From assembly GCA_046537875.1 (NCBI GenBank), contig JBKHJZ010000089.1, positions 1-13,044 of the forward strand: a DNA stretch of 13,044 bases, given 5' to 3'. Positions within the stretch are counted from its first letter, which is position 1. Each line of letters starts with the position of its first letter. The notes beneath the pieces are model-generated. The model was not told the origin of the DNA and ran no database searches. It was given only the letters and a program-made list of their open reading frames with translations. Position numbers and translations under genes: made by a program. The DNA is from JBKHJZ01 sp046537875 (GTDB lineage: Bacteria > Actinomycetota > Acidimicrobiia > Acidimicrobiales > VFJN01). Positions 7,384 through 13,044 of the stretch are shown here, in pieces.

Positions 7384-8434
7384 GCCGGCGACCCGGAGCA
7401 TCGCGGTGCTCCGGGCGCTCCCCGGCGTCGGCGACATGCTCTGCCTGGTTCCCGCACTGCGCGCGGTGCGCGCCGCCGAGCCACGCTCGCACGTCGTGCT
7501 GGTCGGCCTGCCCTCGGCCCGCTGGCTCGTGGCGCGCTACCCCGAGCTGTGCGACGAGGTCGTGGTGGCCGAGGGTGTCGCCGGCATCCCCGAGGTGGTC
7601 CCCGATCCGCCGGCCGCCCTGCGGTTCCTCGCCTCGGCGCAGGCCCGCCGCTTCGACCTGGCGCTGGGCCTCCACGGCAGCGGGGTGACCACCAACCCCC
7701 TGGTGACGCTCCTCGGGGCCCGCACCCAGGTGACGGCCCGACTCCCCGGCCACTGGATCCCGCCGGGCACGTCGGTCGCCTACCCGTCGTGGCTCCCGGA
7801 GGTGCACCGCCTGCTCGCCGTGGTGGAGGCCGCCGGCTTCCCGCCGAAGGGCGATCGCGTGCACCTGCCCGTGCGGCCCGCCGACCAGCGTTCCCTCGAC
7901 GCCGTGGCCGCCGCGGCCGGGCTTCCCGACGGGCCGATCGCCTGCGTCCACCCGGGCGCCACCCGGCCCGCCAACCGCTGGCCGGTCGAGCGGTTCGCGG
8001 CGGCGGCCGACCACCTCGCCGGTCGGGGCTACCGGGTGGTCCTCACGGGCACCGCCGACGAGCGTGGGCTGGCGCGTGCCGTGGCTCGCGCGATGCGGGC
8101 GCCGGCGGTCGACCTGAGCGGCCGGACCGGCATCGGCACGCTGGCCGCGCTGCTCGGCCGGGCGTCGATCGCGCTCAGCAACGACACGGGGGCTGCGCAC
8201 GTGGCCGCGGCCACCGGGACCCCGAGCGTGGTGCTCTTCGCCCCGGACGGCGACCCCGACCGATGGGCGCCGCTCGACCGTGACCTGCACCTCCGGCTGC
8301 GCGGCGGCCGGGCGGGCGGCTGGCCGACTCTGGCCGACGTCGTCCGGGCGCTCGACACCCAGCTGGCCCGGTGGGCAGGTGGCGGCACCGGGGCCCGCAC
8401 CGTGACGTCGAGGCGCCCGGAGGAGCACGTGTGA
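7373..8434 (+). CDS. GT9-family glycosyltransferase (ADP-heptose:LPS heptosyltransferase-like)
   Basis: This is a 353-residue GT-B enzyme of the family containing WaaC, WaaF and WaaQ, which moves heptose from ADP-heptose onto a lipid-linked acceptor. The N-terminal half has IAVLRALPGVGDMLCLVPALRA near 10-31 (the family's R-x-x-x-x-G-D signature) and FDLALGLHGSG at 94-104. The donor-binding half has CVHPGATRPANRWP at 191-204, VVLTGTADE at 222-230, LSGRTGIGTLAALLGRA at 248-264 and SNDTGAAHVAAATGTP at 269-284. The start is GTG at 7373, overlapping the radical SAM stop by 11 nt; no clear Shine-Dalgarno is visible, so translational coupling is likely. The end overlaps the next start as GTGA. The ADP-heptose synthase domain at the left of the window supports a heptose donor, but other nucleotide sugars are possible. 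Confidence 0.93.
   Translation: MSSEPATRSIAVLRALPGVGDMLCLVPALRAVRAAEPRSHVVLVGLPSARWLVARYPELCDEVVVAEGVAGIPEVVPDPPAALRFLASAQARRFDLALGLHGSGVTTNPLVTLLGARTQVTARLPGHWIPPGTSVAYPSWLPEVHRLLAVVEAAGFPPKGDRVHLPVRPADQRSLDAVAAAAGLPDGPIACVHPGATRPANRWPVERFAAAADHLAGRGYRVVLTGTADERGLARAVARAMRAPAVDLSGRTGIGTLAALLGRASIALSNDTGAAHVAAATGTPSVVLFAPDGDPDRWAPLDRDLHLRLRGGRAGGWPTLADVVRALDTQLARWAGGGTGARTVTSRRPEEHV
8419..8425 (+). promoter_or_regulatory. Ribosome binding site that fixes the GT4 start
   Basis: GGAGGAG lies 5 nt before the GTG at 8431 and favours this start over the in-frame codon 60 nt upstream. Confidence 0.75.
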
Positions 8435-9399
8435 GGCCGCTGCGGATCCTCACCTGGCACCAGCACGGGACCTACCTGTGGTCCCTCAGCCACCTGCCGC
8501 ACCAGATCGTGCTGCCGGTGCGCCCGGGTCGCCCCCAGGGCTACGGAGGGCGCACCGGGGCGTTCGACTGGCCGCGCAACGTCCACGAGGTGCCGGCCGA
8601 TCGCGTGCCGGAGATCGACCTCGACGTGATCCTGCACCAGTCGACCGCCACCTGGCTCAGCGACCGCCACGAGATCCTCTCCGAGGCCCAGCGCGCGCTG
8701 CCGCAGGTCGTCATCGAGCACGATCCGCCCCGTCGCTCACCCACCGACGAGCGCCACCCGGTCGACGACCCCGCCGCGCTCGTCGTCCACGTGACCCACT
8801 TCAACCGGCTGATGTGGGACAACGGCCGCACACCGACCGCGGTGATCGAGCACGGCGTCGCGGTCCCCGACGACGCCCGGTGGACGGGCGAGCGGGCGCG
8901 GGGGATCGTCGCGGTCAACAACCTCGCCGCCCGGGGCCGCCGGCTGGGCGCCGACCTGTTCGCCAGGGCGCGGTGGGAGGTGCCGCTCGACCTCGTCGGG
9001 ATGGAGTCGGAGGAGCTGGGCGGGCTCGGCGAGGTGCCACCCCCCGAACTGCCCCGCTTCCTCGCGCCCTACCGCTTCTACTTCCACCCCGTGCGCTACA
9101 CGAGCCTCGGCCTCTCGCTGTGCGAGGCGATGGCCGTCGGGGTGCCGGTCGTCGCGTTCGCGACCACGGAGCTGCCGACCGTGATCGAGGACGGCGTCAA
9201 CGGCTTCGTCGCCACCGACCCCGACCGGCTCCTCGATGCGATGCGGGCACTGCTCGCCGATCGCGGCCTGGCCGAGACCGTCGGGGCCGCGGGCCGCCGC
9301 ACCGCCGCCGAGCGCTTCTCCATCGGACGGTTCACCCGCGACTGGGATGCGCTGCTGACCGAGGTGTGCGGCGGCGTGGGGTCGGCGCCGGTCTCCTGA
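8431..9399 (+). CDS. GT4-like glycosyltransferase
   Basis: This is a 322-residue GT-B glycosyltransferase, somewhat short for the family. The N-terminus MRPLRILTWHQHGTYLWSLS is the acceptor-side first strand. The donor domain contains FHPVRYTSLGLSLCEAMAVG at 218-237, GVPVVAF at 237-243, then TELPTVIEDGVNGF at 246-259, and a C-terminal helix RFSIGRFTRDWDALL at 295-309. In the usual EX7E motif the second Glu is present (E232), but the position eight residues before it is Thr224, so the first Glu is missing; this occurs in some active relatives. The start is GTG at 8431, with GGAGGAG 5 nt upstream and a GTGA overlap with the GT9 gene. It is the last gene of the operon; its stop is only 5 nt from the stop of the convergent GT2 gene. 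Donor and acceptor are unknown. Confidence 0.88.
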   Translation: MRPLRILTWHQHGTYLWSLSHLPHQIVLPVRPGRPQGYGGRTGAFDWPRNVHEVPADRVPEIDLDVILHQSTATWLSDRHEILSEAQRALPQVVIEHDPPRRSPTDERHPVDDPAALVVHVTHFNRLMWDNGRTPTAVIEHGVAVPDDARWTGERARGIVAVNNLAARGRRLGADLFARARWEVPLDLVGMESEELGGLGEVPPPELPRFLAPYRFYFHPVRYTSLGLSLCEAMAVGVPVVAFATTELPTVIEDGVNGFVATDPDRLLDAMRALLADRGLAETVGAAGRRTAAERFSIGRFTRDWDALLTEVCGGVGSAPVS

Positions 9400-9404
9400 C
9401 CCGC

Positions 9405-10319
9405 TCACCAGCCCGCCCGACCGTCCCACCGCTCGAGCGTCCGGACGTCCGCCCTGACGGGGGCGGGCAGCGGCCGGCGACCGACCAGAACCTGGGGAAC
9501 CCGTGCCACCGCACCGGCCAGGGCTTCGCGCGCCACGGGGTCGACCGGTGCGCGCACCGCCAGCGCCGCCGATGCCGCGGCGACACGCGTCCACGGCCGG
9601 CGGAGCCAGATGGTCAGCAGGTCGTTGCGCGCCACCAGCGCGCGGCGGTCGGCGCCGCCAGCGGCGGGATGGTGATGGGCGACCACGTCGGGCGCGTACG
9701 CCAGGTCCCAGCCCGCGGCCGCCAGGTCGAGGGCGAGCAGCCGTTCCTCGCCCATGAAGAAGAGGACCTCGCTGAAGCCCCCCACCGACAGGAACGCGAC
9801 CCGGCGCACGACCGCCCCGCACGCCATGAACCCCAGCACGCGCGGCCCGGGCAGCGGCCGGTGTTCGACCAGCGGGCTCGACGCCATCTCGTCGGCCGCC
9901 CGGTCGAGCCGCTCCTCCTCGCCGACGAGGATCCGGGCGGCCAGCACCGCGAGGTGCGGGTGCTCGGCGAAGTGCTGCACGGCGCGCTCGAGCGCCCCCG
10001 GGGCCCACCACGAGTCGTCGTCGGCGAAGGCCACGACGGGGTTGCGCGCCGCCCGGACCCCGAGTGTGCGCCCGGCGGCGCCCCGGTTCACCGGTGACTC
10101 GACGAGGCGGACCTCTGGGTGGGAGCGGCGGACGGCCTCGGCGGTCCCGTCGGTCGACCCGTTGTCGACGACGATCACCTCGTCGGCTCCGCCGGCGGTC
10201 AGGTGCCCGAGCGTGCGGAGGAGCCGGTCTCGCCGCTGGTGGCTGGCGACGACCACGCTGACCCCGGACCTGCCCGTGCCGGGGCGAGGGGTGCCCCGGC
10301 CCCCCGGCGCGGACGTCAC
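9405..10319 (-). CDS. GT2-family glycosyltransferase (second in window)
   Basis: This is a 304-residue GT-A glycosyltransferase. Motifs in order: VSVVVASHQRRDRLLRTL at 20-37, VIVVDNGSTDGT at 48-59, SPVNRGAAGRTLG at 75-87, FADDDSWW at 98-105 with the DXD metal site, GFMACGAVVRR at 163-173 and FFMGEERLLALDLAAAGW at 187-204, followed by AYAPDVVAHHHP. The last ~70 residues are Ala/Arg/Pro-rich. There is no strong transmembrane segment. The GTG start at 10319 overlaps the TGA of the preceding acidic-protein gene by 4 nt, so the two are probably one translationally coupled unit. It converges on the GT4 gene with a 5-nt gap. The motifs resemble rhamnosyl- and galactosyl-type GT2 enzymes, but I cannot name the sugar. 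Proximity suggests it adds to the same surface glycan, from a separate transcript. Confidence 0.9.
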   Translation of the reverse strand: MTSAPGGRGTPRPGTGRSGVSVVVASHQRRDRLLRTLGHLTAGGADEVIVVDNGSTDGTAEAVRRSHPEVRLVESPVNRGAAGRTLGVRAARNPVVAFADDDSWWAPGALERAVQHFAEHPHLAVLAARILVGEEERLDRAADEMASSPLVEHRPLPGPRVLGFMACGAVVRRVAFLSVGGFSEVLFFMGEERLLALDLAAAGWDLAYAPDVVAHHHPAAGGADRRALVARNDLLTIWLRRPWTRVAAASAALAVRAPVDPVAREALAGAVARVPQVLVGRRPLPAPVRADVRTLERWDGRAGW

Positions 10320-10756
10320 GGGGTGGCGCCGGGGGCGGCGTCGTCCTCCTGGACCGCCGTCTCCTCGGCGGGGGCCGACACGCGCTCGGTCGCCACGTCG
10401 CGCGTCGTCTCGTCGCCGGTGAACTCGTCGTCGGTGGCGAGCGGCCCCGCCTCGCGCGCGGCCGGGTCCTCGGAGGCGCGGGCGACCATCGTCTTCTCCT
10501 CGTCGACGGCGCCCACCTCCTCGTCCCCGGCGAGCTCGACGCCAGGCTCCTCACCCCGGCCCCGGCCGGCGGCCGGTCGCGGGCGCTCCCACACCTCGGG
10601 CTCCGTGCGGTCGTCGCGCTCGGCGACCGACTCGCCGCCGAGCTGCTCGACCCCGGTGACCCCCTCCTCGTCGACCCCCATCGGGCGCTCGGGAGGGAAC
10701 TCGCCGGTGAGCTTGTCGTCGTCGAAGTCCTCCGCAGGCTGGTCGGGATCCACCAT
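10316..10756 (-). CDS. Acidic DUF5709-like protein
   Basis: This is a 146-residue, strongly acidic, probably disordered cytoplasmic protein with no membrane segment or signal peptide. FPPERPMGVDEEG at 20-32 followed by GESVAERDDRTEPEVW at 41-56, then a Glu/Asp-rich remainder, resembles the actinobacterial DUF5709 family, whose members carry an SPPERP segment followed by an ESLDERL-like segment. The family's function is unknown to me. The start is ATG at 10756; no Shine-Dalgarno lies at a normal distance (AGGGGG is 12 nt away), but a GGGTAG -10-like element ends 9 nt before it, consistent with a leaderless message. The stop overlaps the start of the GT2 gene by 4 nt. The family assignment rests on recalled motif similarity and is moderate; that it is a real gene is supported by the operon overlap and promoter-like sequence. 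Confidence 0.7.
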   Translation of the reverse strand: MVDPDQPAEDFDDDKLTGEFPPERPMGVDEEGVTGVEQLGGESVAERDDRTEPEVWERPRPAAGRGRGEEPGVELAGDEEVGAVDEEKTMVARASEDPAAREAGPLATDDEFTGDETTRDVATERVSAPAEETAVQEDDAAPGATP

Positions 10757-10765
10757 GGCGGACGA

Positions 10766-10791
10766 CTACCCCCTGCCTCGGCCCGCCAACC
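10766..10791 (-). promoter_or_regulatory. Candidate SigB/SigF-type promoter of the DUF5709-like/GT2 unit
   Basis: On the minus strand, GGTT (10791-10788), a 16-nt spacer and GGGTAG (10771-10766) fit GNNT-N14-16-GGGTA(C/T) except for the last base. Transcription 6-9 nt downstream would begin at or within 3 nt of the ATG at 10756. Confidence 0.45.
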
Positions 10792-10848
10792 GGCCGCGGG
10801 CAGCGCGCCCGACGGGAGCGGCGGCGACGGCGGCGTCCGGCTGTGACC

Positions 10849-11751
10849 TCAACTCAGCTGATCGATCGCGAGGCGGGGGCGCATCCGGTCGAGCGTGGCC
10901 CGGAGCAGCCGCGACACCTGCACCTGGCTGACACCCACGCGCGCGGCGATCTCGGACTGGGTGAGCCCCTCGAGGAAGCGCAGCTCGACGATCGCCCGCT
11001 CCCGGGGGGTCGGGATGGCACGGAGCACGTCCCCCGCGGTGAGCTGGGCCTCCGCCGCCAGGTAGCCCGGCTCGGCCTGGCCCAGCGTCACCGCATCGGT
11101 GCTCTCGTCGTCGCCGGGCGGCGCCAGCGGCACACCCCGGTAGCAGCTGCGCACCTCCAGGGCCTCCAACGTCTCCTCGATGCTCGTGCCGGCCCGCTGC
11201 GCGATCTCCTCCACGGTCGGTGACCGCTGGAGTGCCTGGCTCAGCTCCTCGACAACCCCGCTGACCCGCTGGTACAGCTCCTTGGCCCGACGCGGGACGT
11301 GGACCGCCCAGGTCTTGTCACGGAAGTGTCGCCGCAGTTCCCCTACCACCGTGGGCACGGCGTAGGTGCTGAACACCACCCCGACCCGGGGGTCGAACCG
11401 GTCGACCGCCTTGAGCAGCCCGACGAGCGCCACCTGCACCAGGTCATCGAGCGGCTCCCCCTTGTGGGCGAACTGGCGCGCGCAGTGCAACGCGAGCCAG
11501 CGGTGGTCCTCCACCAGTTCGTTGCGCAACCGGCGATCGCCGGTCCGCCGGAGCTCGGCGAACCGGGGATCGATCACCGGGTCGTCGGTCGGTGCATGCG
11601 GCCCCCCGGTCCTGCCGCCCGGTGGGCGATCCGCCACGAGCGAGCCGTTGCCGGCCCGCTCACTCGACAGCCTGGCCAGGACCTTGGCTCGGCGAGCTCG
11701 TCGCTGCCGCCGAGCTTCGGCGGTCGATGCGTGGTCAGTCGGTCCGCTCAC
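10849..11751 (-). CDS. SigB/SigF-family RNA polymerase sigma factor
   Basis: This is a 300-residue alternative sigma factor of the group 3 SigB/SigF/SigG family. Region 2 spans about 70-150 and includes LDDLVQVALVGLLKAVDRFD at 101-120, FSTYAVPTVVGELRRHFRD at 127-145 and the basic WAVHVPRR at 148-155. Region 3 runs from ~156 to ~225, with SPTVEEIAQRAGTS at 177-190. Region 4 is at about 240-292, with the helix-turn-helix LTQSEIAARVGVSQVQVSRL at 263-282. The first ~60 residues are a basic (RRQRRARRAK at 14-23), Gly/Pro-rich tail before the conserved domains. The start is GTG at 11751, with GGAGG 4 nt upstream. Such factors are normally held by an RsbW-type anti-sigma kinase and released after a PP2C phosphatase acts on an anti-anti-sigma factor; neither partner gene is here, but a SpoIIE phosphatase is encoded 6 kb away. 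It is 92 nt upstream of the DUF5709-like gene on the same strand, so readthrough is possible. Confidence 0.93.
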   Translation of the reverse strand: MSGPTDHASTAEARRQRRARRAKVLARLSSERAGNGSLVADRPPGGRTGGPHAPTDDPVIDPRFAELRRTGDRRLRNELVEDHRWLALHCARQFAHKGEPLDDLVQVALVGLLKAVDRFDPRVGVVFSTYAVPTVVGELRRHFRDKTWAVHVPRRAKELYQRVSGVVEELSQALQRSPTVEEIAQRAGTSIEETLEALEVRSCYRGVPLAPPGDDESTDAVTLGQAEPGYLAAEAQLTAGDVLRAIPTPRERAIVELRFLEGLTQSEIAARVGVSQVQVSRLLRATLDRMRPRLAIDQLS

Positions 11752-11784
11752 GTCGCCTCCGTGTGTTCACCCGCGGCCCCGGGG

Positions 11785-11810
11785 CTACCCGGTGCATCGG
11801 CGGCTACACC
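11785..11810 (-). promoter_or_regulatory. Candidate autoregulatory SigB/SigF-type promoter of the sigma gene
   Basis: On the minus strand, GGTGTAG (11810-11804) is followed after 13 nt by GGGTAG (11790-11785), that is, GTGT-N15-GGGTAG. Transcription would start near 11778, giving a leader of about 27 nt that contains the GGAGG at 11760-11756. Confidence 0.45.
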
Positions 11811-11839
11811 GGAAACCGCTTCTCGCACGATCCGGGTTG

Positions 11840-11845
11840 GGGTAG
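11840..11845 (+). promoter_or_regulatory. GGGTAG -10-like element before the SDR gene
   Basis: GGGTAG ends 9 nt before the GTG at 11855, as it does before two other units in the window. No GNNT -35 lies at the expected 14-16 nt, so this is weaker than the other sites. Confidence 0.25.
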
Positions 11846-11854
11846 GCGGTCGGC

Positions 11855-12571
11855 GTGGACGACGCACGCGAGGTGACCATCGCCGGCCACCTGATCGTGA
11901 CCGGTGGCGCGTCGGGGCTCGGCGCGGCCGTGGCGTCCCGCCTGGCGGCTGCGGGCGCGACGGTCACGGTGCTCGACCGCGCCCCGGCCCCCGAGGGGAT
12001 CGCGACCGAGATCGTCGACCTGGCCGACGGGCGGGCCGCCGAGGCCGCCGTGCACCGGGCGATCGGCCGGCGATCGGCCCCGGCGAGCGGGCTGACCGGC
12101 GTGGTCACCTGCGCCGGCATCGACGTCCCCGGGCCGCTCGACGGGGTCGACGCCGCCACCTGGGAACGGGTCGTCACCGTCAACCTGCTGGGCACCGCCG
12201 CCGTCGTCAGGGCCGCCCTCCCCGAGCTGCGCCGCGCGACGGGCCGGGTCGTCACCGTGGCGTCGACGCTCGGGCACCGCGCGGTGGCCGACGCCACCGC
12301 CTACTGCGCGTCGAAGTTCGGGGTGGTGGGCTTCACCCGGGCGCTCACGGCCGAGTTGCGGGGGGAGGTGGGGGTGACGCTCGTGACACCGGGCGGAATG
12401 CGAACCGCCTTCTTCGACGAGCGTGAGGAGCGGTACCGGCCACCACCCGACCTCGACCTGCTCGATCCCGCGCTCGTGGCCGACGCGGTCGCCTACGCGC
12501 TGTCCCGGCCTCCCGGCTGCGAGGTCCGCGAGATGGTGGTGACCCCGCCGGGCGAATCATCCTGGCCGTGA
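11855..12571 (+). CDS. Short-chain dehydrogenase/reductase (SDR family)
   Basis: This is a 238-residue, full-length classical SDR. The cofactor motif TGGASGLG is at 16-23 (TGxxxGxG), and an Asp at the end of the second strand (LDR at 40-42, D41) suggests NAD(H) rather than NADP(H). CAG at 86-88 replaces the usual NAG. N110, S137 and YCASK at 150-154 supply the Asn-Ser-Tyr-Lys catalytic set, and VTPGGMRTAFF at 177-187 is the usual post-catalytic loop. GTG at 11855 gives a typical N-terminus but has no clear Shine-Dalgarno; GTG at 11873, six codons in, is an alternative. It is divergent from the sigma gene, with 103 nt between the starts, and convergent with the kinase tail. The substrate cannot be assigned, and nothing ties it to the glycan genes apart from the shared upstream hexamer. 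Confidence 0.9.
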   Translation: MDDAREVTIAGHLIVTGGASGLGAAVASRLAAAGATVTVLDRAPAPEGIATEIVDLADGRAAEAAVHRAIGRRSAPASGLTGVVTCAGIDVPGPLDGVDAATWERVVTVNLLGTAAVVRAALPELRRATGRVVTVASTLGHRAVADATAYCASKFGVVGFTRALTAELRGEVGVTLVTPGGMRTAFFDEREERYRPPPDLDLLDPALVADAVAYALSRPPGCEVREMVVTPPGESSWP

Positions 12572-12592
12572 TCGTCGGTGCCGTCGGGACCC

Positions 12593-12621
12593 CGGTCGGC
12601 CTCTCAGCGCCGGCCGGACCG
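12593..12621. terminator. Possible bidirectional hairpin between convergent genes
   Basis: CGGTCGGCC (12593-12601) can pair with GGCCGGACCG (12612-12621) with one bulged base and a 10-nt loop, between the ends of the SDR gene and the kinase gene. No T tract follows, so this is an unproven terminator candidate that overlaps the last codons of the kinase gene. Confidence 0.3.
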
Positions 12622-13044
12622 GCCCCGCCCGCCCTCTCCGAGGTCGTCGAGCCCACGCTGCACACCAGCCGAGAAGCTCGACAGGAAGCCGTACACCTCG
12701 TCGGCCGACCGGACGACCTCGTCGCGACTGCGTCGGGGGGGCGGGGGTTGCGACGGCGGCCCGGGTGACGCCGGTGCCCCACCCGGGTGCCCCGGCGACG
12801 CGGGCGACGCCGGGCGCTCACCGCCGGATCCCCGCCGCACCACCTGGGTCCTGGGCATCTGGGCGCCGCGCACGCGCCGCTGCAGCGGAGTGCCGGGACT
12901 CGGCCCACCGGGAGGCGACGGCACCCCGGGGCCGCTCGGGGGCGGCGGCGCCTGCCACGGCCCGCCCTGCGGCTGCCCACCGGGGGCGGGGACCGCGCCG
13001 ACCTCGCCGGTCGCCTCGAGCGTGTCGCCGCCCTTGATCAACAC
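12604..13044 (-). CDS. C-terminal tail of a probable CvnA-type (conservon) sensor histidine kinase, 5' end outside window
   Basis: This is the last 146 residues of a minus-strand gene that continues beyond the right edge; the GTG at the edge is probably an internal Val rather than a start. The visible part is a Pro/Gly/Ser-rich disordered linker. It holds two short conserved-looking blocks: LQRRVRGAQMP at 54-64 and YGFLSSFSAGVQRGLDD at 118-134 (numbered from the edge). I recall both as features of the C-termini of actinobacterial nitrate/sulfonate-sensing-like kinases of conservon loci, written there roughly as LPRRV-GA-LP and a FLSSF-AGVQRG ending. No catalytic domain is visible in the window, so the assignment rests only on this tail. 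If correct, the genes upstream of it (beyond the right edge) should include roadblock/LC7, DUF742 and a small GTPase. Confidence 0.6.
   Translation of the reverse strand: MLIKGGDTLEATGEVGAVPAPGGQPQGGPWQAPPPPSGPGVPSPPGGPSPGTPLQRRVRGAQMPRTQVVRRGSGGERPASPASPGHPGGAPASPGPPSQPPPPRRSRDEVVRSADEVYGFLSSFSAGVQRGLDDLGEGGRGRSGRR

Noticed and set aside
9379..9402. GGGTC/GACCC hairpin at the convergent GT4/GT2 stops, considered as a terminator
   Set aside because: A five-base stem with a 14-nt loop and no T tract is too weak to call.
8737..10554. A 605-codon minus-strand frame spanning two genes
   Set aside because: Composition is Arg/Pro/Gly-rich with no motifs, and it overlaps the well-supported GT2, GT4 and acidic-protein genes in other frames.
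10781..10801. GCCCGC/GCGGGC hairpin with a 9-nt loop between the sigma and DUF5709-like genes
   Set aside because: The stem is only 6 bp, lacks a T tract and overlaps the better-supported promoter candidate.

Overview
The window is about 13 kb of very GC-rich, densely packed DNA with GTG starts, frequent 4-nt stop/start overlaps and long spurious antisense frames. Together with a SigB/SigF-type sigma factor, a PAS-SpoIIE phosphatase, a DUF5709-like acidic protein and what looks like the tail of a conservon-type sensor kinase, this points to a high-GC Actinomycetota chromosome. I cannot place it lower from sequence alone; an acidimicrobial lineage is possible. There are no RNA genes, transposons, CRISPR arrays or phage genes.

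Layout. (1) 1-2409, plus strand: an ADP-heptose synthase (RfaE2/HldE-C) nucleotidyltransferase domain, possibly cut by the window edge, then a NodU/CmcH/TobZ-type carbamoyltransferase. (2) 2439-4805, minus strand: a large membrane-anchored GAF-PAS-PAS-SpoIIE PP2C phosphatase. (3) 4938-9399, plus strand: a tight five-gene operon of a small single-pass membrane protein, a GT2 glycosyltransferase, a radical SAM protein with a SPASM-like cysteine tail, a GT9 heptosyltransferase-like enzyme and a GT4-like glycosyltransferase; each gene overlaps the next. (4) 9405-10756, minus strand: a DUF5709-like acidic protein overlapping a second GT2 glycosyltransferase by 4 nt. (5) 10849-11751, minus strand: a SigB/SigF-family sigma factor. 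(6) 11855-12571, plus strand: a short-chain dehydrogenase/reductase. (7) 12604 to the window end, minus strand: the proline-rich C-terminus of a probable CvnA-type sensor kinase.

How they fit together (inference). Regions 1 and 3 read as one surface-glycan or glycolipid locus built around ADP-heptose: a donor-making enzyme, a GT9 transferase of the heptosyltransferase superfamily, further glycosyltransferases, a carbamoyl decoration enzyme and a radical SAM enzyme of unknown chemistry. The phosphatase and the sigma factor are the two ends of a partner-switching stress pathway, although no anti-sigma factor or antagonist lies here.

The most interesting non-coding signal is a GGGTAG hexamer, close to the -10 of SigB/SigF promoters. 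It lies exactly 9 nt before the start codons of three transcription units (4938, 10756 on the minus strand, 11855) and also in a plausible promoter of the sigma gene itself. This suggests a local, partly leaderless, sigma-controlled regulon that would include the glycan operon.
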